This document shows, piece by piece, positions 44,740 through 53,633 of a stretch of 55,572 bases of DNA. Source of the DNA: Asticcacaulis solisilvae. Its GTDB lineage: Bacteria > Pseudomonadota > Alphaproteobacteria > Caulobacterales > Caulobacteraceae. The DNA is taken from the NCBI RefSeq assembly GCF_017875235.1, contig NZ_JAGGMI010000022.1, positions 1 through 55,572 on the forward strand. Reading direction: 5' to 3'. Position numbers and translations under genes: made by a program. The notes beneath the pieces were generated by a model. The model saw nothing but the letters and a program-made list of their open reading frames with translations. It had not been told where the DNA came from and ran no database searches. How positions within the stretch are numbered: position 1 is the stretch's first letter; each line of letters begins with the position of its first letter.

Positions 44740-44837
44740 ACTGATAGTCTCTCTTCTTAGGGAAAGACTCTTTAGGGGCGAATGGGCGGATACGTCAAAG
44801 CACGTTTTTGTCAGTCCACCTTTTTCGCGGGATCATA

Positions 44838-46331
44838 TTACCCGGCGGCCTTCAGTTCCTTCAGTACGCTGTTGGCGCGCGCCTTCTCCTCGTCCGTCAG
44901 CTTGGGCTCAAGCGCACTGGCCGCCTTGCCGGCCTTTTCCAACCCCATCTCCTCGGCCAGGCGGAACCAGATCAGCGCCACGGCGCGGTCAGCATCGCCA
45001 CCCTCGCCTTTTGACAGCATAACGCCGAGGTTGAACATGCCGTCCGGATTGCCCTGTTCGGCGGCGGACGCGAACCATTTGCGCGCGATGGCATGGTCCT
45101 GGCCAACAATCTCACCCGTATAGAAGAAGGTGCCGATGGCGACCTGGGCGTCGGCCTGGCCGGCCAGAGCGGCTTCCTTATAGTAGACGATGGCTTTTTG
45201 CGGATCGGCGGCGACGACTTCGCCCAAGTCATAGAGCCGGCCCATCTCATAAAGTGCGTCGGGATGGCCGCGTTTGGCGGCGTGCGACCACCACTCGGCC
45301 GCCAGCTTTGGATCGGCGGGCACGCCGTCGGCGCCGTCATAAAGGATGACGCCCATGCTGTATTGCGACGGCGCGTAGCCGGCCTCACCGGCGCGGGTAT
45401 AGTACTTGACCGCGGCCTTCATATCGACCTCGCCGCCGATGCCGCCTTCGAACATGCGCCCGGCGATGTGGGCCGCCGGGACAAAGCCGAAGGTGTCGGC
45501 CTTGATGTACCATTTGCGCGCCGTCCTGGCGTCCTTGTCGATCCCCCAGCCGGTCAGGTAGATGCGTCCCAATAGCATGGCGGCGTCCGATCGCGGCGCC
45601 ATAAAGGCCGGATCATCCTCCTCCCACTTCTGGACGTCCTTTTCCGGATTGAAGGGCGCTTCGGCCACCTTGGTCAGCCACATGACGGCCTGCTTGCTGT
45701 CGGGCTTGGTGCCCAGGCCCAGCAGGTACATCTTGCCTTCCATCAGGGCGGCGACGTCATAGCCCATCTTGACGTAGGACTTCTGGAAGAGGACCAGCGC
45801 CTCTTCGTACTTCTTGTCGTCGAAGGCGGCGTAGGCCTCGCGCAGCGACTTGTCCTTGCGCGCGATCATGGCGCGGCCGGCGGCGAAATAGCGATCGGAC
45901 GGATTGCACGGTGGCGCCCGGTCGTTCGGCCCCAGCTCGCCGTTCATGCCGGGCAGGTCCGAGCGCTGGCCCGAGCGGGCATTGCCGCCCGGCGAATTGG
46001 CGCTGAAATTCTTGTCGTCCTCCTCGCGGCGGACGTTGAAGTCATCGAGGTAGCCCTGGACGATCGGATCGTAATTGGGATCGTATTCTTCCATGAAGGC
46101 GCACGACGAGGCCTGGTTCGGGTCGATGCGGACGTGGTCGGGATTGGGGCTGTTCCGCTTGCGGCCGAATATCGTCAAGGTCTGGTCGGTCGTGGCCGTC
46201 TTGCCTGTATCCGTCTTCGGGGCCTCGGATTTGGGCGCATCGGTGGTCGCCTGGCTCCACGCCGGCGCCGCGACCGTCAGTGCCAGCCCCATGCACAGGG
46301 CCGTGCGGATACGCCGTCCGAGTACAACCAT
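44838..46331 (-). CDS. exported Sel1-repeat (TPR-like) protein
   Basis: A 497-residue protein with signal peptide ALCMGLALTVAAPAWS-Q, then a low-complexity segment rich in Thr/Lys/Asp and six or more Sel1-like repeats (AxxxxxxxYxxGxGxxxDxxxAxxWxxxAA; for example DAAMLLGRIYLTGWGIDKDA, AHIAGRMFEGGIGGEVDM, YSMGVILYDGADGVPADP, YEMGRLYDLGEVVAADPQ). Such repeats form a superhelix that binds other proteins, typically in the periplasm. Start at 46331, with GGGAGGGG upstream. The partner is not visible. Confidence 0.85.
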   Translation of the reverse strand: MVVLGRRIRTALCMGLALTVAAPAWSQATTDAPKSEAPKTDTGKTATTDQTLTIFGRKRNSPNPDHVRIDPNQASSCAFMEEYDPNYDPIVQGYLDDFNVRREEDDKNFSANSPGGNARSGQRSDLPGMNGELGPNDRAPPCNPSDRYFAAGRAMIARKDKSLREAYAAFDDKKYEEALVLFQKSYVKMGYDVAALMEGKMYLLGLGTKPDSKQAVMWLTKVAEAPFNPEKDVQKWEEDDPAFMAPRSDAAMLLGRIYLTGWGIDKDARTARKWYIKADTFGFVPAAHIAGRMFEGGIGGEVDMKAAVKYYTRAGEAGYAPSQYSMGVILYDGADGVPADPKLAAEWWSHAAKRGHPDALYEMGRLYDLGEVVAADPQKAIVYYKEAALAGQADAQVAIGTFFYTGEIVGQDHAIARKWFASAAEQGNPDGMFNLGVMLSKGEGGDADRAVALIWFRLAEEMGLEKAGKAASALEPKLTDEEKARANSVLKELKAAG

Positions 46332-46415
46332 AGTCCCCTCCCTTGGTATGTGTACGACCAAGGATAAGTCAGGGGGTGCTCAGCGTCAATCGCGATCGAT
46401 CATGATTGCGCAGAG

Positions 46416-48875
46416 TTAATCTGCCTTATCAAGGATTTCGCGCACCTTGGCGGCCAACGCATCAACGGTGAAGGGCTTGCCGATCAGCTCGACGCCCGGA
46501 TCGACGACGCCGTTATGAACCACGGCGTTGCGCGTATAGCCCGAAGTGTAAAGCACCTTCAGATCCGGGCGCAGGCCTTGCGCATCGTCGGCCAGCTTGC
46601 GGCCATTGCCGTCGGGCATGACGATGTCGGTAAACAGAAGCGCGATGTCCGGATGCTGCTCGATCATGCGGATGGCGCCGGCATAGCCGTCGGCTTCAAG
46701 CACGCGATAACCGAGCTCGGTCAGGGCATCGATGCTGAACTGGCGCACGGCGGCCTCGTCGTCGACGACCAGAACGATTTCCTGCGCTTCGCCGGTCGGC
46801 AGGCCGTAGTCGGCCCCTTCGTTCTCTGCCTTCGCGGCGGCGACGACGCGCGGCAGGTAGATCTTGACCGTGGTGCCTTCGCCGGGTTCGGAATAGATCT
46901 TCACGTGGCCGCCCGACTGCTTGACGAAGCCATAGACCTGGCTGAGCCCCAGTCCTGTGCCCTTGCCGGTCTCCTTGGTGGTGAAGAAGGGATCGAAGGC
47001 CTTGGCGATGACCTCGGGCGTCATGCCCGTGCCGGTGTCCGTGACGGCGATCAGCACGTACTGGCCTTCGGGCAGGCCGGGCTGGGCCGCGACATAGCGG
47101 TAGTCGAGGTGGGCGTTCTGGGTTTCGATCGTCAGCCGGCCGCCCTTGGGCATGGCGTCGCGGGCATTGACGCCCAGATTGAGGATGACGTTTTCGAGCT
47201 GGTTCGGGTCGGCATTGACGCTCCATAAGCCTCCGGCCAGCACGGTCTCCAGCCTTATGCCCGCGCCGATCGAGTGCCTGAGCAGGTCGGACATGCCCGA
47301 GACCAGGCGGTTGACATTTATGGCTTCGGGCCGGAGCGGCTGCTGGCGCGAAAAGGCGAGCAGGCGCTGGGTCAGGGCGGCGGCGCGCTTGGCGCCGTCC
47401 ATGGCGGCGTCGAGATAGCGTTTGGCGCGCGGGTCCTCGACGCCGACGCGGCGGGTCAACAGGTCCAGCGAGCCCATGATGACGGCCAGCATATTGTTGA
47501 AATCGTGCGCGACGCCGCCGGTCAACTGGCCGACAGCCTCCATCTTGTGCGCCTGACGCAAGGCGTCCTCGGCGGCGGCCAGGGCGATGGTCTGGTCCTT
47601 TTCGGCGGTGATGTCGCGGCCGTAGGCGTAGATGCGGTCGCCTTCGGTCGTGGTGCGCCACGACAGCCAGCGCGGCGTGCCGTCGGCATGGGTGTAGCGG
47701 TTCTCGAATCCGTTCAGGTCGCCGCGCGTCAGGGCGCGGTCGAGATTGTCCTGGGTGCGGCCGAGGTCCTCGTGCCAGATGAATTCGCTGAAATGCCGGC
47801 CTGTCGCATCGGCCGGATCGCGCCCCAGTATCGTCTCCCAGGCCGGGCTGATGGCGTGGAGTATGCCGTCCAGCCCCACCACCACCTGGACGTCGCGCGC
47901 CTTGCGCCAGACGCGGTCAAGCTGGGCCGTGCGCTCGGCGACCTGCACCTCAAGTGTTTCGTTCAGTTCGCGCAGGCGTTCCTCACGGTCGAGGACGGCC
48001 CGTTCGGCGAAATGCCGTTCGGTAACATCCGAGCCTTCGACGAAGACGCCGGTGACCTCGCCCGACGCATCGCGGATGGGTTGATAGACGAAATCAAGAA
48101 AGCGTTCCTCTATGGCCCCGTCGTCCTGAAGCAGGTCAACCTTGGCGGCATAGGCCGTATAGGGCTCTCCCGTGGAATATACGCTGTCGAGCAGGCCAAC
48201 GAAGCCTTGCTCGACAACCTCGGGGAGCCCCTCGGCCAGGGTCTTGCCAACGACGTCGCGGCCATTGATCAGCTTGGCATATTGCGGATTGATGTATTCG
48301 AAAACGTGTTCCGGGCCGCGCAAGACGGTCATGAAGCTGGGCGCCTGTTCGAATAGTTGCAGCAGGCGTTCGCGCTCGGCCTTCAGTTCGCGGGCGGTAT
48401 GGACCTTGCCGGTCGTTTCGACGACCGTGTCCATGATGCCATTGATCCGGCCGTTCTCGTCGCGGACGGGACTATAGCAGAAGGTGAAATAGGCGTCCTC
48501 GGGCGCGCCATAGCGGGCGACCGGAATGTGATGGTCCTCGATAAATACCGCTTCGCCGCCCATCGCCTTATCGATGATCGGCTTCATGTCGTCCCAGACC
48601 TCGGCCCAGGTGACGCGGTAAGGCTCCCCCAGCGAATGGATCTTGGTCTCGCCCAGCAGCGGATAGTAGGCGTCATTGAAGATGGCGATGAGGTCCGGCC
48701 CCCAGAACAGGCACTTGGGGAATTTCGACGCCATCATCAGGTCGACGACGATCTTCAGCGCCGGAGACCAACCCGTGATCGGCCCCAGCGGCGTCGACGC
48801 CCAGTCGAAATTCCGCACCTTTTCGGCCATGGGTCCGCGATCCGCGGGAAAAGGCAGGCCGGTCAAGTCGGTCAT
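46416..48875 (-). CDS. PAS-domain hybrid histidine kinase (CckA-like type)
   Basis: An 819-residue hybrid sensor kinase. Three PAS-like domains occupy about 25-155, 165-290 and 320-430; then HisKA with HDFNN (phospho-acceptor H457), the ATPase domain (N562-N570 region, DTGTGM 613-618, GKGTGLGL 637-644) and a receiver domain with acidic pair D705/D706 and acceptor D750 (FTDIVMP). The HDFNN kinase-plus-receiver order is that of CckA-type hybrid kinases, but this protein has no clear transmembrane segment and three PAS domains, so it is a soluble sensor, not CckA. The phosphotransfer partner is not in the window. Confidence 0.9.
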   Translation of the reverse strand: MTDLTGLPFPADRGPMAEKVRNFDWASTPLGPITGWSPALKIVVDLMMASKFPKCLFWGPDLIAIFNDAYYPLLGETKIHSLGEPYRVTWAEVWDDMKPIIDKAMGGEAVFIEDHHIPVARYGAPEDAYFTFCYSPVRDENGRINGIMDTVVETTGKVHTARELKAERERLLQLFEQAPSFMTVLRGPEHVFEYINPQYAKLINGRDVVGKTLAEGLPEVVEQGFVGLLDSVYSTGEPYTAYAAKVDLLQDDGAIEERFLDFVYQPIRDASGEVTGVFVEGSDVTERHFAERAVLDREERLRELNETLEVQVAERTAQLDRVWRKARDVQVVVGLDGILHAISPAWETILGRDPADATGRHFSEFIWHEDLGRTQDNLDRALTRGDLNGFENRYTHADGTPRWLSWRTTTEGDRIYAYGRDITAEKDQTIALAAAEDALRQAHKMEAVGQLTGGVAHDFNNMLAVIMGSLDLLTRRVGVEDPRAKRYLDAAMDGAKRAAALTQRLLAFSRQQPLRPEAINVNRLVSGMSDLLRHSIGAGIRLETVLAGGLWSVNADPNQLENVILNLGVNARDAMPKGGRLTIETQNAHLDYRYVAAQPGLPEGQYVLIAVTDTGTGMTPEVIAKAFDPFFTTKETGKGTGLGLSQVYGFVKQSGGHVKIYSEPGEGTTVKIYLPRVVAAAKAENEGADYGLPTGEAQEIVLVVDDEAAVRQFSIDALTELGYRVLEADGYAGAIRMIEQHPDIALLFTDIVMPDGNGRKLADDAQGLRPDLKVLYTSGYTRNAVVHNGVVDPGVELIGKPFTVDALAAKVREILDKAD

Positions 48876-48980
48876 TCACTCCCTTTCGCAGCCCCCGCCA
48901 CGAGATTCGACGGAACCTAACACGAGGCGGCAGGCGATTGACAGGGAAATAAACCATTTGGGGAAGGCAGGCGTTTACCG

Positions 48981-50462
48981 CTATTTGAGCAGTGAGGCAC
49001 GGCCGACCTTGCCGTCCGCCCACTTCAGGAAATGGCGCATATTGGGCGCATCCGTATGCCCACCCGTATGCTGGCGCCAGGCCAGTTCGCCGTCGAGCAG
49101 ATCGGTTTCGGGCGGCGGCAGCCGGGCGATCTTGTAATCGTTGCCGACGCCCAGATCTTTCGCACCCAGCAGTTTCCACACCGATCCCGCCGCGACGGTC
49201 GCCATGAAGCTGCCCTGCTGGTCCAGCCACAGGGCGTCGCCCATTTCCGGCACGCCATACGAAATGAAGGTCAGGCGCGGTGCGGCCAGAGCGATCAGGC
49301 TGTGCGAATCGATCGGTAGATCGGCCGCGGTCTTTGGGCCGGCATATTTCAGGAAGTTGCCCGCCATCCAGTGATAACCGCCCGATCCGGCCAGGTTTTC
49401 CACCTGTTCGCCGAAGTTGCGGCGATAGGGGCTGACGCCGCCCTCGCCCGCCGAACCGATGAGGCCGAGCGCAAAGCGCTCATCGAACGCCATGGTGACC
49501 AGCGCCGCCTTGCCATAGCGCGACACGCCCTCGATGCCGACGTGCTTTGCGTCCACCTCCGGCCGTGTTTCGAGATAGTCGAGGACGCGGCTGGCGCCCC
49601 AGCCCCAGGCGCGCAACGCGCCCCAGTCGTCGGGCTTGCGCGGCTGACCTTTATTCGTCAGCCCGATAATGCCGCGCGTCAAACCCGCGCCGTTGTCGGC
49701 CTGGTAGCTGGTCGGACTGAGCAGCACGATGCCCCAGCCGTCGGCGACCAGTTGCTGGATGCGCTCTTCCGGCCCTGAGCCCGGCGGCGGTGGGAAAGGC
49801 GCCGCGGCCGCCAGGTCATAGGCGGGATATCTGGCAAAGACGCCAGCCAGGCTGGGGTCGCGTGCGACAAGCTCGGCCTTTAGCGCGGCATTGATGCGCG
49901 CCATGTCGTCGGGCGCCGGCTGCTGCGGCGCCGGAAACTTCGCCCCGCCCCAGGTGAACATGACCAGGACGGGCACGGGTGTCTTCGCGGCATCGGCCGG
50001 CAGGATCAGCATTGCGTCGATGGCGACATCAAGTTCCGGAAAAGCGGAATTGTCGGCAACACCTTTAAGCTTCGTCGCGATCACCGGCTTGAAGTTGATA
50101 TATTCCATCTCGCTGGCGACTACCGACCACGCCACCTTGGGGACACTGACGGGGATACGGCCGACGATCTCGCGCTCGAAATCGGCGGCGATTTCCGGAC
50201 GGCGCAGTTTGTGCCATTGATCGGCCGTGGTGACGGGCTTGCCATTTTTCAGCGTCAGAAGCTCGGGCCAGTCTGGAGTGGGATTGGCCTTGCTCTCATC
50301 GGTATTGGCGGCATTGGGCGCGGACGGATCGCCGCTCGGGCCGGGGCGGATCGACGTGATACCCAACTGGTCGAGCATCTGGCGATGGTCCTGCTCGGTC
50401 GTTATCTGCGCGAAGGCCGGGGTAGCGAGTAATGTCAATATCAGTGCGAGCGCGGTTTTCAT
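48981..50462 (-). CDS. secreted CE15-type glucuronoyl esterase
   Basis: A 493-residue alpha/beta hydrolase. Signal peptide LALILTLLATPAFA-Q, then a CE15-like catalytic domain: GVSRYGKAAL with nucleophile S314, SAGEGG with E340, and HTGGHTDAPN with H469. CE15 enzymes cleave the ester between 4-O-methyl-glucuronic acid of xylan and lignin alcohols. Start at 50462, its normal signal-peptide start. The window also has CE2-like esterases and GH5, which supports a lignocellulose role. Assignment to CE15 rests on motifs, length and signal peptide. Confidence 0.82.
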   Translation of the reverse strand: MKTALALILTLLATPAFAQITTEQDHRQMLDQLGITSIRPGPSGDPSAPNAANTDESKANPTPDWPELLTLKNGKPVTTADQWHKLRRPEIAADFEREIVGRIPVSVPKVAWSVVASEMEYINFKPVIATKLKGVADNSAFPELDVAIDAMLILPADAAKTPVPVLVMFTWGGAKFPAPQQPAPDDMARINAALKAELVARDPSLAGVFARYPAYDLAAAAPFPPPPGSGPEERIQQLVADGWGIVLLSPTSYQADNGAGLTRGIIGLTNKGQPRKPDDWGALRAWGWGASRVLDYLETRPEVDAKHVGIEGVSRYGKAALVTMAFDERFALGLIGSAGEGGVSPYRRNFGEQVENLAGSGGYHWMAGNFLKYAGPKTAADLPIDSHSLIALAAPRLTFISYGVPEMGDALWLDQQGSFMATVAAGSVWKLLGAKDLGVGNDYKIARLPPPETDLLDGELAWRQHTGGHTDAPNMRHFLKWADGKVGRASLLK

Positions 50463-50612
50463 CTCTGTCTCCCAAATTTTTGGTCAGACCTTACCACGTC
50501 GTGGTCAGACGAAAAGCGCTTACCGACATTTTATCATCAGGGCGTGGCAAACACGAAGCATTCCGACGCAACGACGGCATATGAAGGGAAAACCTTCTCA
50601 CGGAGCCTTCCG

Positions 50613-50840
50613 ATGCGCAGTCCTGCCGCCAAAATTCTTCCCGTCGCCGCCGCCCTGCTGGCCATCGCGGTCGCCGCTTGCAACCCGGAAGGCGAGCGCC
50701 TGACCAATACCGGAAGCGAAATGGCCGATGAGTTCTCGGCGCAGAACGTCTCGACGACGCCAAAGAGCTACGAGCCCGCCCTGCCGCCGGTCGATGTGCC
50801 CGAAATGACCAGCGTGTCGGCGTCGACAGTCGCGCCGTAA
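50613..50840 (+). CDS. small putative lipoprotein
   Basis: A 75-residue protein with signal AAKILPVAAALLAIAVAAC; the lipobox VAAC makes it a likely lipoprotein. The mature part is short, acidic and Ser/Thr/Pro-rich. I start at ATG 50613, with GGAG upstream, not 50544. No family recognised. It is divergent from the CE15 gene and convergent with the dicarboxylate transporter, with a short dispersed repeat after it. Confidence 0.65.
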   Translation: MRSPAAKILPVAAALLAIAVAACNPEGERLTNTGSEMADEFSAQNVSTTPKSYEPALPPVDVPEMTSVSASTVAP

Positions 50841-50846
50841 TTTCAC

Positions 50847-50893
50847 GCGCGCTTTCTCCCGAAAACCGCTTCACACTTTTAGGAAGGTGCTCA
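50847..50893 (+). repeat. dispersed repeat, short copy with TGA at its end
   Basis: GCTTTCTCCCGAAAACCGCT-TCACACTTTTAGGAAGGTGC-TCA is the second half of the dispersed element. On the minus strand its terminal TCA is the TGA stop codon of the dicarboxylate transporter. Confidence 0.65.
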
Positions 50894-52183
50894 AGCCTCC
50901 GGCAAAACCGGTTCCGTCCGCGCCGATAAGCCACGCTTGAGGGCTTCCTTGTCCAACTCGCCTTCCCAGCGTGATACGACGACGCACGCCACGCTGTTGC
51001 CGATAAAGTTGGTCAGCGCCCGGCATTCGCTCATGAACTTGTCGATGCCGAGTACGATCGCCATACCCGGTATCAGCGCCGGATTGATAACGGCCAAGGT
51101 CGCGCCCAGCGTAATGAATCCTGCCCCCGTGACGCCACTGGCCCCCTTTGAGGTCAGCATGGCGACAACCAGTAGCGTCACCTGATCCATGATTGTCAGG
51201 TCGACATTCATGGCCTGGGCGATAAACAGCGTCGCCAGGGTCATGTAGATATTGGTGCCGTCGAGATTGAAGCTGTAGCCCGTGGGGATGACGAGACCGA
51301 CGACGGGTTTCGAGCAACCCAGCCGCTCCATCTTTTCCATGACGCTGGGAAGCGCGCTTTCGGACGAGGAGGTGCCAAGGATCACCAGCAGTTCGTCGCG
51401 GACATAGCGGATCAGGCGGAATATCGAGAAGCCGAATGCCCAGCATACCGCCCCCAGCACCACGACGATAAAAATCGCCGCGGTCAGGTAGAAGACGCCG
51501 ATCAGCGCCACCAGGTTGCCGATGACCGCCGCGCCGTACTTGCCGAGTGTGAAGGCCATGGCGGCGCCGGCGCCCAAAGGCGCTGCCTTCATCACCATAT
51601 TGACGATGTCGAAGATGACGTGGGTGGCTTCGTCGATTAGCGTGCGTACGTGGGTGACACGGTCACCCAACCGCATCAGGGCAAAGCCGGTCAGGATGGC
51701 CAGCAGCAGAACCTGGAGGATATTTCCTTCCGCAAAACCGGAAAAGAAGCTCTTGGGTATGAGATGCAGCAGATAATCGGACAGGCTTTCATGCGTTTCC
51801 GGCGCGACGTATCTGGCGATCGCAGCCTGGTCGCCCGTGGCGTTGAGGCCCGCGCCCGGATGCGCCAGATTGCCGACGACCAGGCCGATGACCAGGGCCA
51901 GGGTCGACATGATCTCGAAATAGATGATGGCCTTGATGCCCACGCGGCCAACCTGGCCGGCGGCCTTCATATGGCCGATACCCGACACCACGGTGCAGAA
52001 GATCAGCACGGCGATCATCATCTTCAGCGCATTGACAAAGCCGTCGCCGATAGCCTTCATCCACGGCTGCGCCGCGACGTTGGGCCAGATCAGGCCGATG
52101 GCCGCACCGATGACGATGCCTGCCAGGACCTGGACGTAGAGCAGCGACCAGACGGGCTTTTGGGTTTGCGGTTTTTCGGTCAC
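50891..52183 (-). CDS. dicarboxylate/amino acid:cation symporter (DctA-like)
   Basis: A 430-residue inner-membrane transporter of the DAACS/glutamate-transporter fold: LYVQVLAGIVIGAAIGLIWP at the start, TLGKYGAAVIGNLVALIGVF, the serine-rich hairpin LVILGTSSSESALPSVMEKM and the NLDGTNIYMTLATLFIAQ substrate/cation site. DctA proteins import succinate, fumarate or malate. The start ATG overlaps the end of the FAH-family gene by 4 bp, so the two are co-translated. Its stop lies in a dispersed repeat. Confidence 0.88.
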   Translation of the reverse strand: MTEKPQTQKPVWSLLYVQVLAGIVIGAAIGLIWPNVAAQPWMKAIGDGFVNALKMMIAVLIFCTVVSGIGHMKAAGQVGRVGIKAIIYFEIMSTLALVIGLVVGNLAHPGAGLNATGDQAAIARYVAPETHESLSDYLLHLIPKSFFSGFAEGNILQVLLLAILTGFALMRLGDRVTHVRTLIDEATHVIFDIVNMVMKAAPLGAGAAMAFTLGKYGAAVIGNLVALIGVFYLTAAIFIVVVLGAVCWAFGFSIFRLIRYVRDELLVILGTSSSESALPSVMEKMERLGCSKPVVGLVIPTGYSFNLDGTNIYMTLATLFIAQAMNVDLTIMDQVTLLVVAMLTSKGASGVTGAGFITLGATLAVINPALIPGMAIVLGIDKFMSECRALTNFIGNSVACVVVSRWEGELDKEALKRGLSARTEPVLPEA

Positions 52184-52872
52184 TTGGGGGCGCCGATGGT
52201 GATGGTGAGATCATCGAGCCCGTCGATATGAACGCGCAGCGTGTCGCCGGGGGTGACAGGACCGACGCCTTCGGGCGTGCCGGTATAGATCAGGTCGCCG
52301 GGCCGCAATTCATAAAAACGCGAAATATAGGCGATGACGTCGGCGACCGGCCAGATCATCTCGCCAAGGTCGCCGGTCTGTTTGGCTTCGCCGTTGCGGG
52401 TCAGGGTAATGGCGCCCGTATCCATGGCTGGGCACTGCGCTGCGGGACGGATCAGGCCAATGGGCGCGGACTGTTCGACATTCTTGCCGATGTCCCACGG
52501 CCGCCCCTTGCCCTTGGCGTCGTTCTGTAGGTCGCGGCGGGTCATGTCGAGCCCGCAGGCATAGCCGAAGATATGATCGTGGGCTCTTTCGGGCGCAATG
52601 TTACGGCCGGCCTTGCCGATGGCGACAACCAGTTCGGCCTCATAATGGTAGCTGGACGTTTCCGGCGGATAGGAAATTTCTGTACCCGAAGGGACGACCA
52701 CTTCCGCCCATTTGGTAAAGAAAAAGGGCGGTTCGCGGTCGGGATCCGATCCCATTTCGCGGGCGTGGGCGGCGTAGTTGCGGCCAATGCAGAACACCCG
52801 GCGGACCGGAAAGCCTTCACCCGTAGTGACAGGCACGATTGTCGGGGCCAGGGGCGCGAAGGCCAGATTCAT
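52180..52872 (-). CDS. fumarylacetoacetate hydrolase family protein
   Basis: A 230-residue cytoplasmic enzyme of the FAH fold. Metal ligands E78, E80 (HYEAELVVAIG) and D109 (GLDMTRRDLQ) are in place, with RNYAAHAREMG and GDLIYTGTPEGVGPV typical of fumarylpyruvate-type hydrolases. It splits a 1,3-diketone acid, often giving fumarate and pyruvate. It is the first gene of an operon with a DctA-like transporter overlapping by 4 bp, which links it to dicarboxylate metabolism. The substrate remains open. Confidence 0.85.
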   Translation of the reverse strand: MNLAFAPLAPTIVPVTTGEGFPVRRVFCIGRNYAAHAREMGSDPDREPPFFFTKWAEVVVPSGTEISYPPETSSYHYEAELVVAIGKAGRNIAPERAHDHIFGYACGLDMTRRDLQNDAKGKGRPWDIGKNVEQSAPIGLIRPAAQCPAMDTGAITLTRNGEAKQTGDLGEMIWPVADVIAYISRFYELRPGDLIYTGTPEGVGPVTPGDTLRVHIDGLDDLTITIGAPK

Positions 52873-52950
52873 GGGTGTTTCCTCTCGAATTGCCGCGCAC
52901 TCTATTCGCGCCTAAGCTCGGCGGCAATGATTCCGTGGAACGACAGCTGG

Positions 52951-53134
52951 CCCCGCCCACCGCTGCAAGCAGCGGTCCCCCCTCCTCATAAATGGGGAGG
53001 GCGAAGTACTGTCAGCTTTCAGTTTGTCACCAACCGCCGCGGATCGGCATGCAATAATAAATCAGACCCTATATTTTCGCCCTCCCCATTTATGGGGAGG
53101 GGGGACCATTTGCGGAGCAAATGGTGGGCGGGGC
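52951..53134. repeat. nested inverted repeat (REP pair) spanning a start codon
   Basis: Outer arms GCCCCGCCCACC...GGTCCCCC (about 52951-52980) and GGGGGACC...GGTGGGCGGGGC (about 53101-53134) enclose inner arms CCTCATAAATGGGGAGGGCG and CGCCCTCCCCATTTATGGGG. The right outer arm holds the ATG of the zincin gene at 53121. Confidence 0.75.
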
Positions 53135-53633
53135 TTCTGCCTTGACGCCCTATTCCCGCCCCCTCACCGCTGCCGAGCGCGCGGCATTGCCTCCGGGGCT
53201 GCTGGCGGAAACGCCTGATGACGTCGTGCTAAAGGGCAAGCCGCATCCTCTGTCGCACGTGTCGCGCTGGCTGAGGGGCTATGCCGTTATCCTGGTCCGC
53301 GGCCGCACGATTTTCTGGCCGAACCTCCCGCGCGACATGAGCCGTAACGCGGTCATGCTGGCCGTCCTGGCCCACGAACTGGTCCATGTCTGGCAATACC
53401 GTACCGGCATGACGCTGCTCAGCTACTTCATCCGCGACGTCATCATTCACCGCGGCCGCTATGCCTACGACCTGATCCCCGGCAAGCCTTATCGCGATTA
53501 CGGCTACGAACAGCAGGCGGCGATGATGGAGGACTGGGTACGCCTGCACCATGGGTTGCCGTTACGTTATGGCAAAGATATTGCACTGGACGACCTCACT
53601 CGCCTGCTGCCCTTTGTCGGAGAACCATCATGA
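53121..53633 (+). CDS. putative zincin-like metallopeptidase
   Basis: A 170-residue protein with a zincin motif HELVH (H85, E86, H89; AVLAHELVHVWQ), so a possible zinc metallopeptidase; the rest resembles no family I know. The N-terminus is uncertain: ATG 53121 has GGAG upstream but lies inside a REP arm, and TTG 53142 (TPYSRPL) is an alternative start. The stop overlaps the NAD(P)HX dehydratase gene by 4 bp, so the two form an operon. Family homologues are often near phage-like or secretion elements, but none is seen here. Confidence 0.65.
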   Translation: MVGGASALTPYSRPLTAAERAALPPGLLAETPDDVVLKGKPHPLSHVSRWLRGYAVILVRGRTIFWPNLPRDMSRNAVMLAVLAHELVHVWQYRTGMTLLSYFIRDVIIHRGRYAYDLIPGKPYRDYGYEQQAAMMEDWVRLHHGLPLRYGKDIALDDLTRLLPFVGEPS

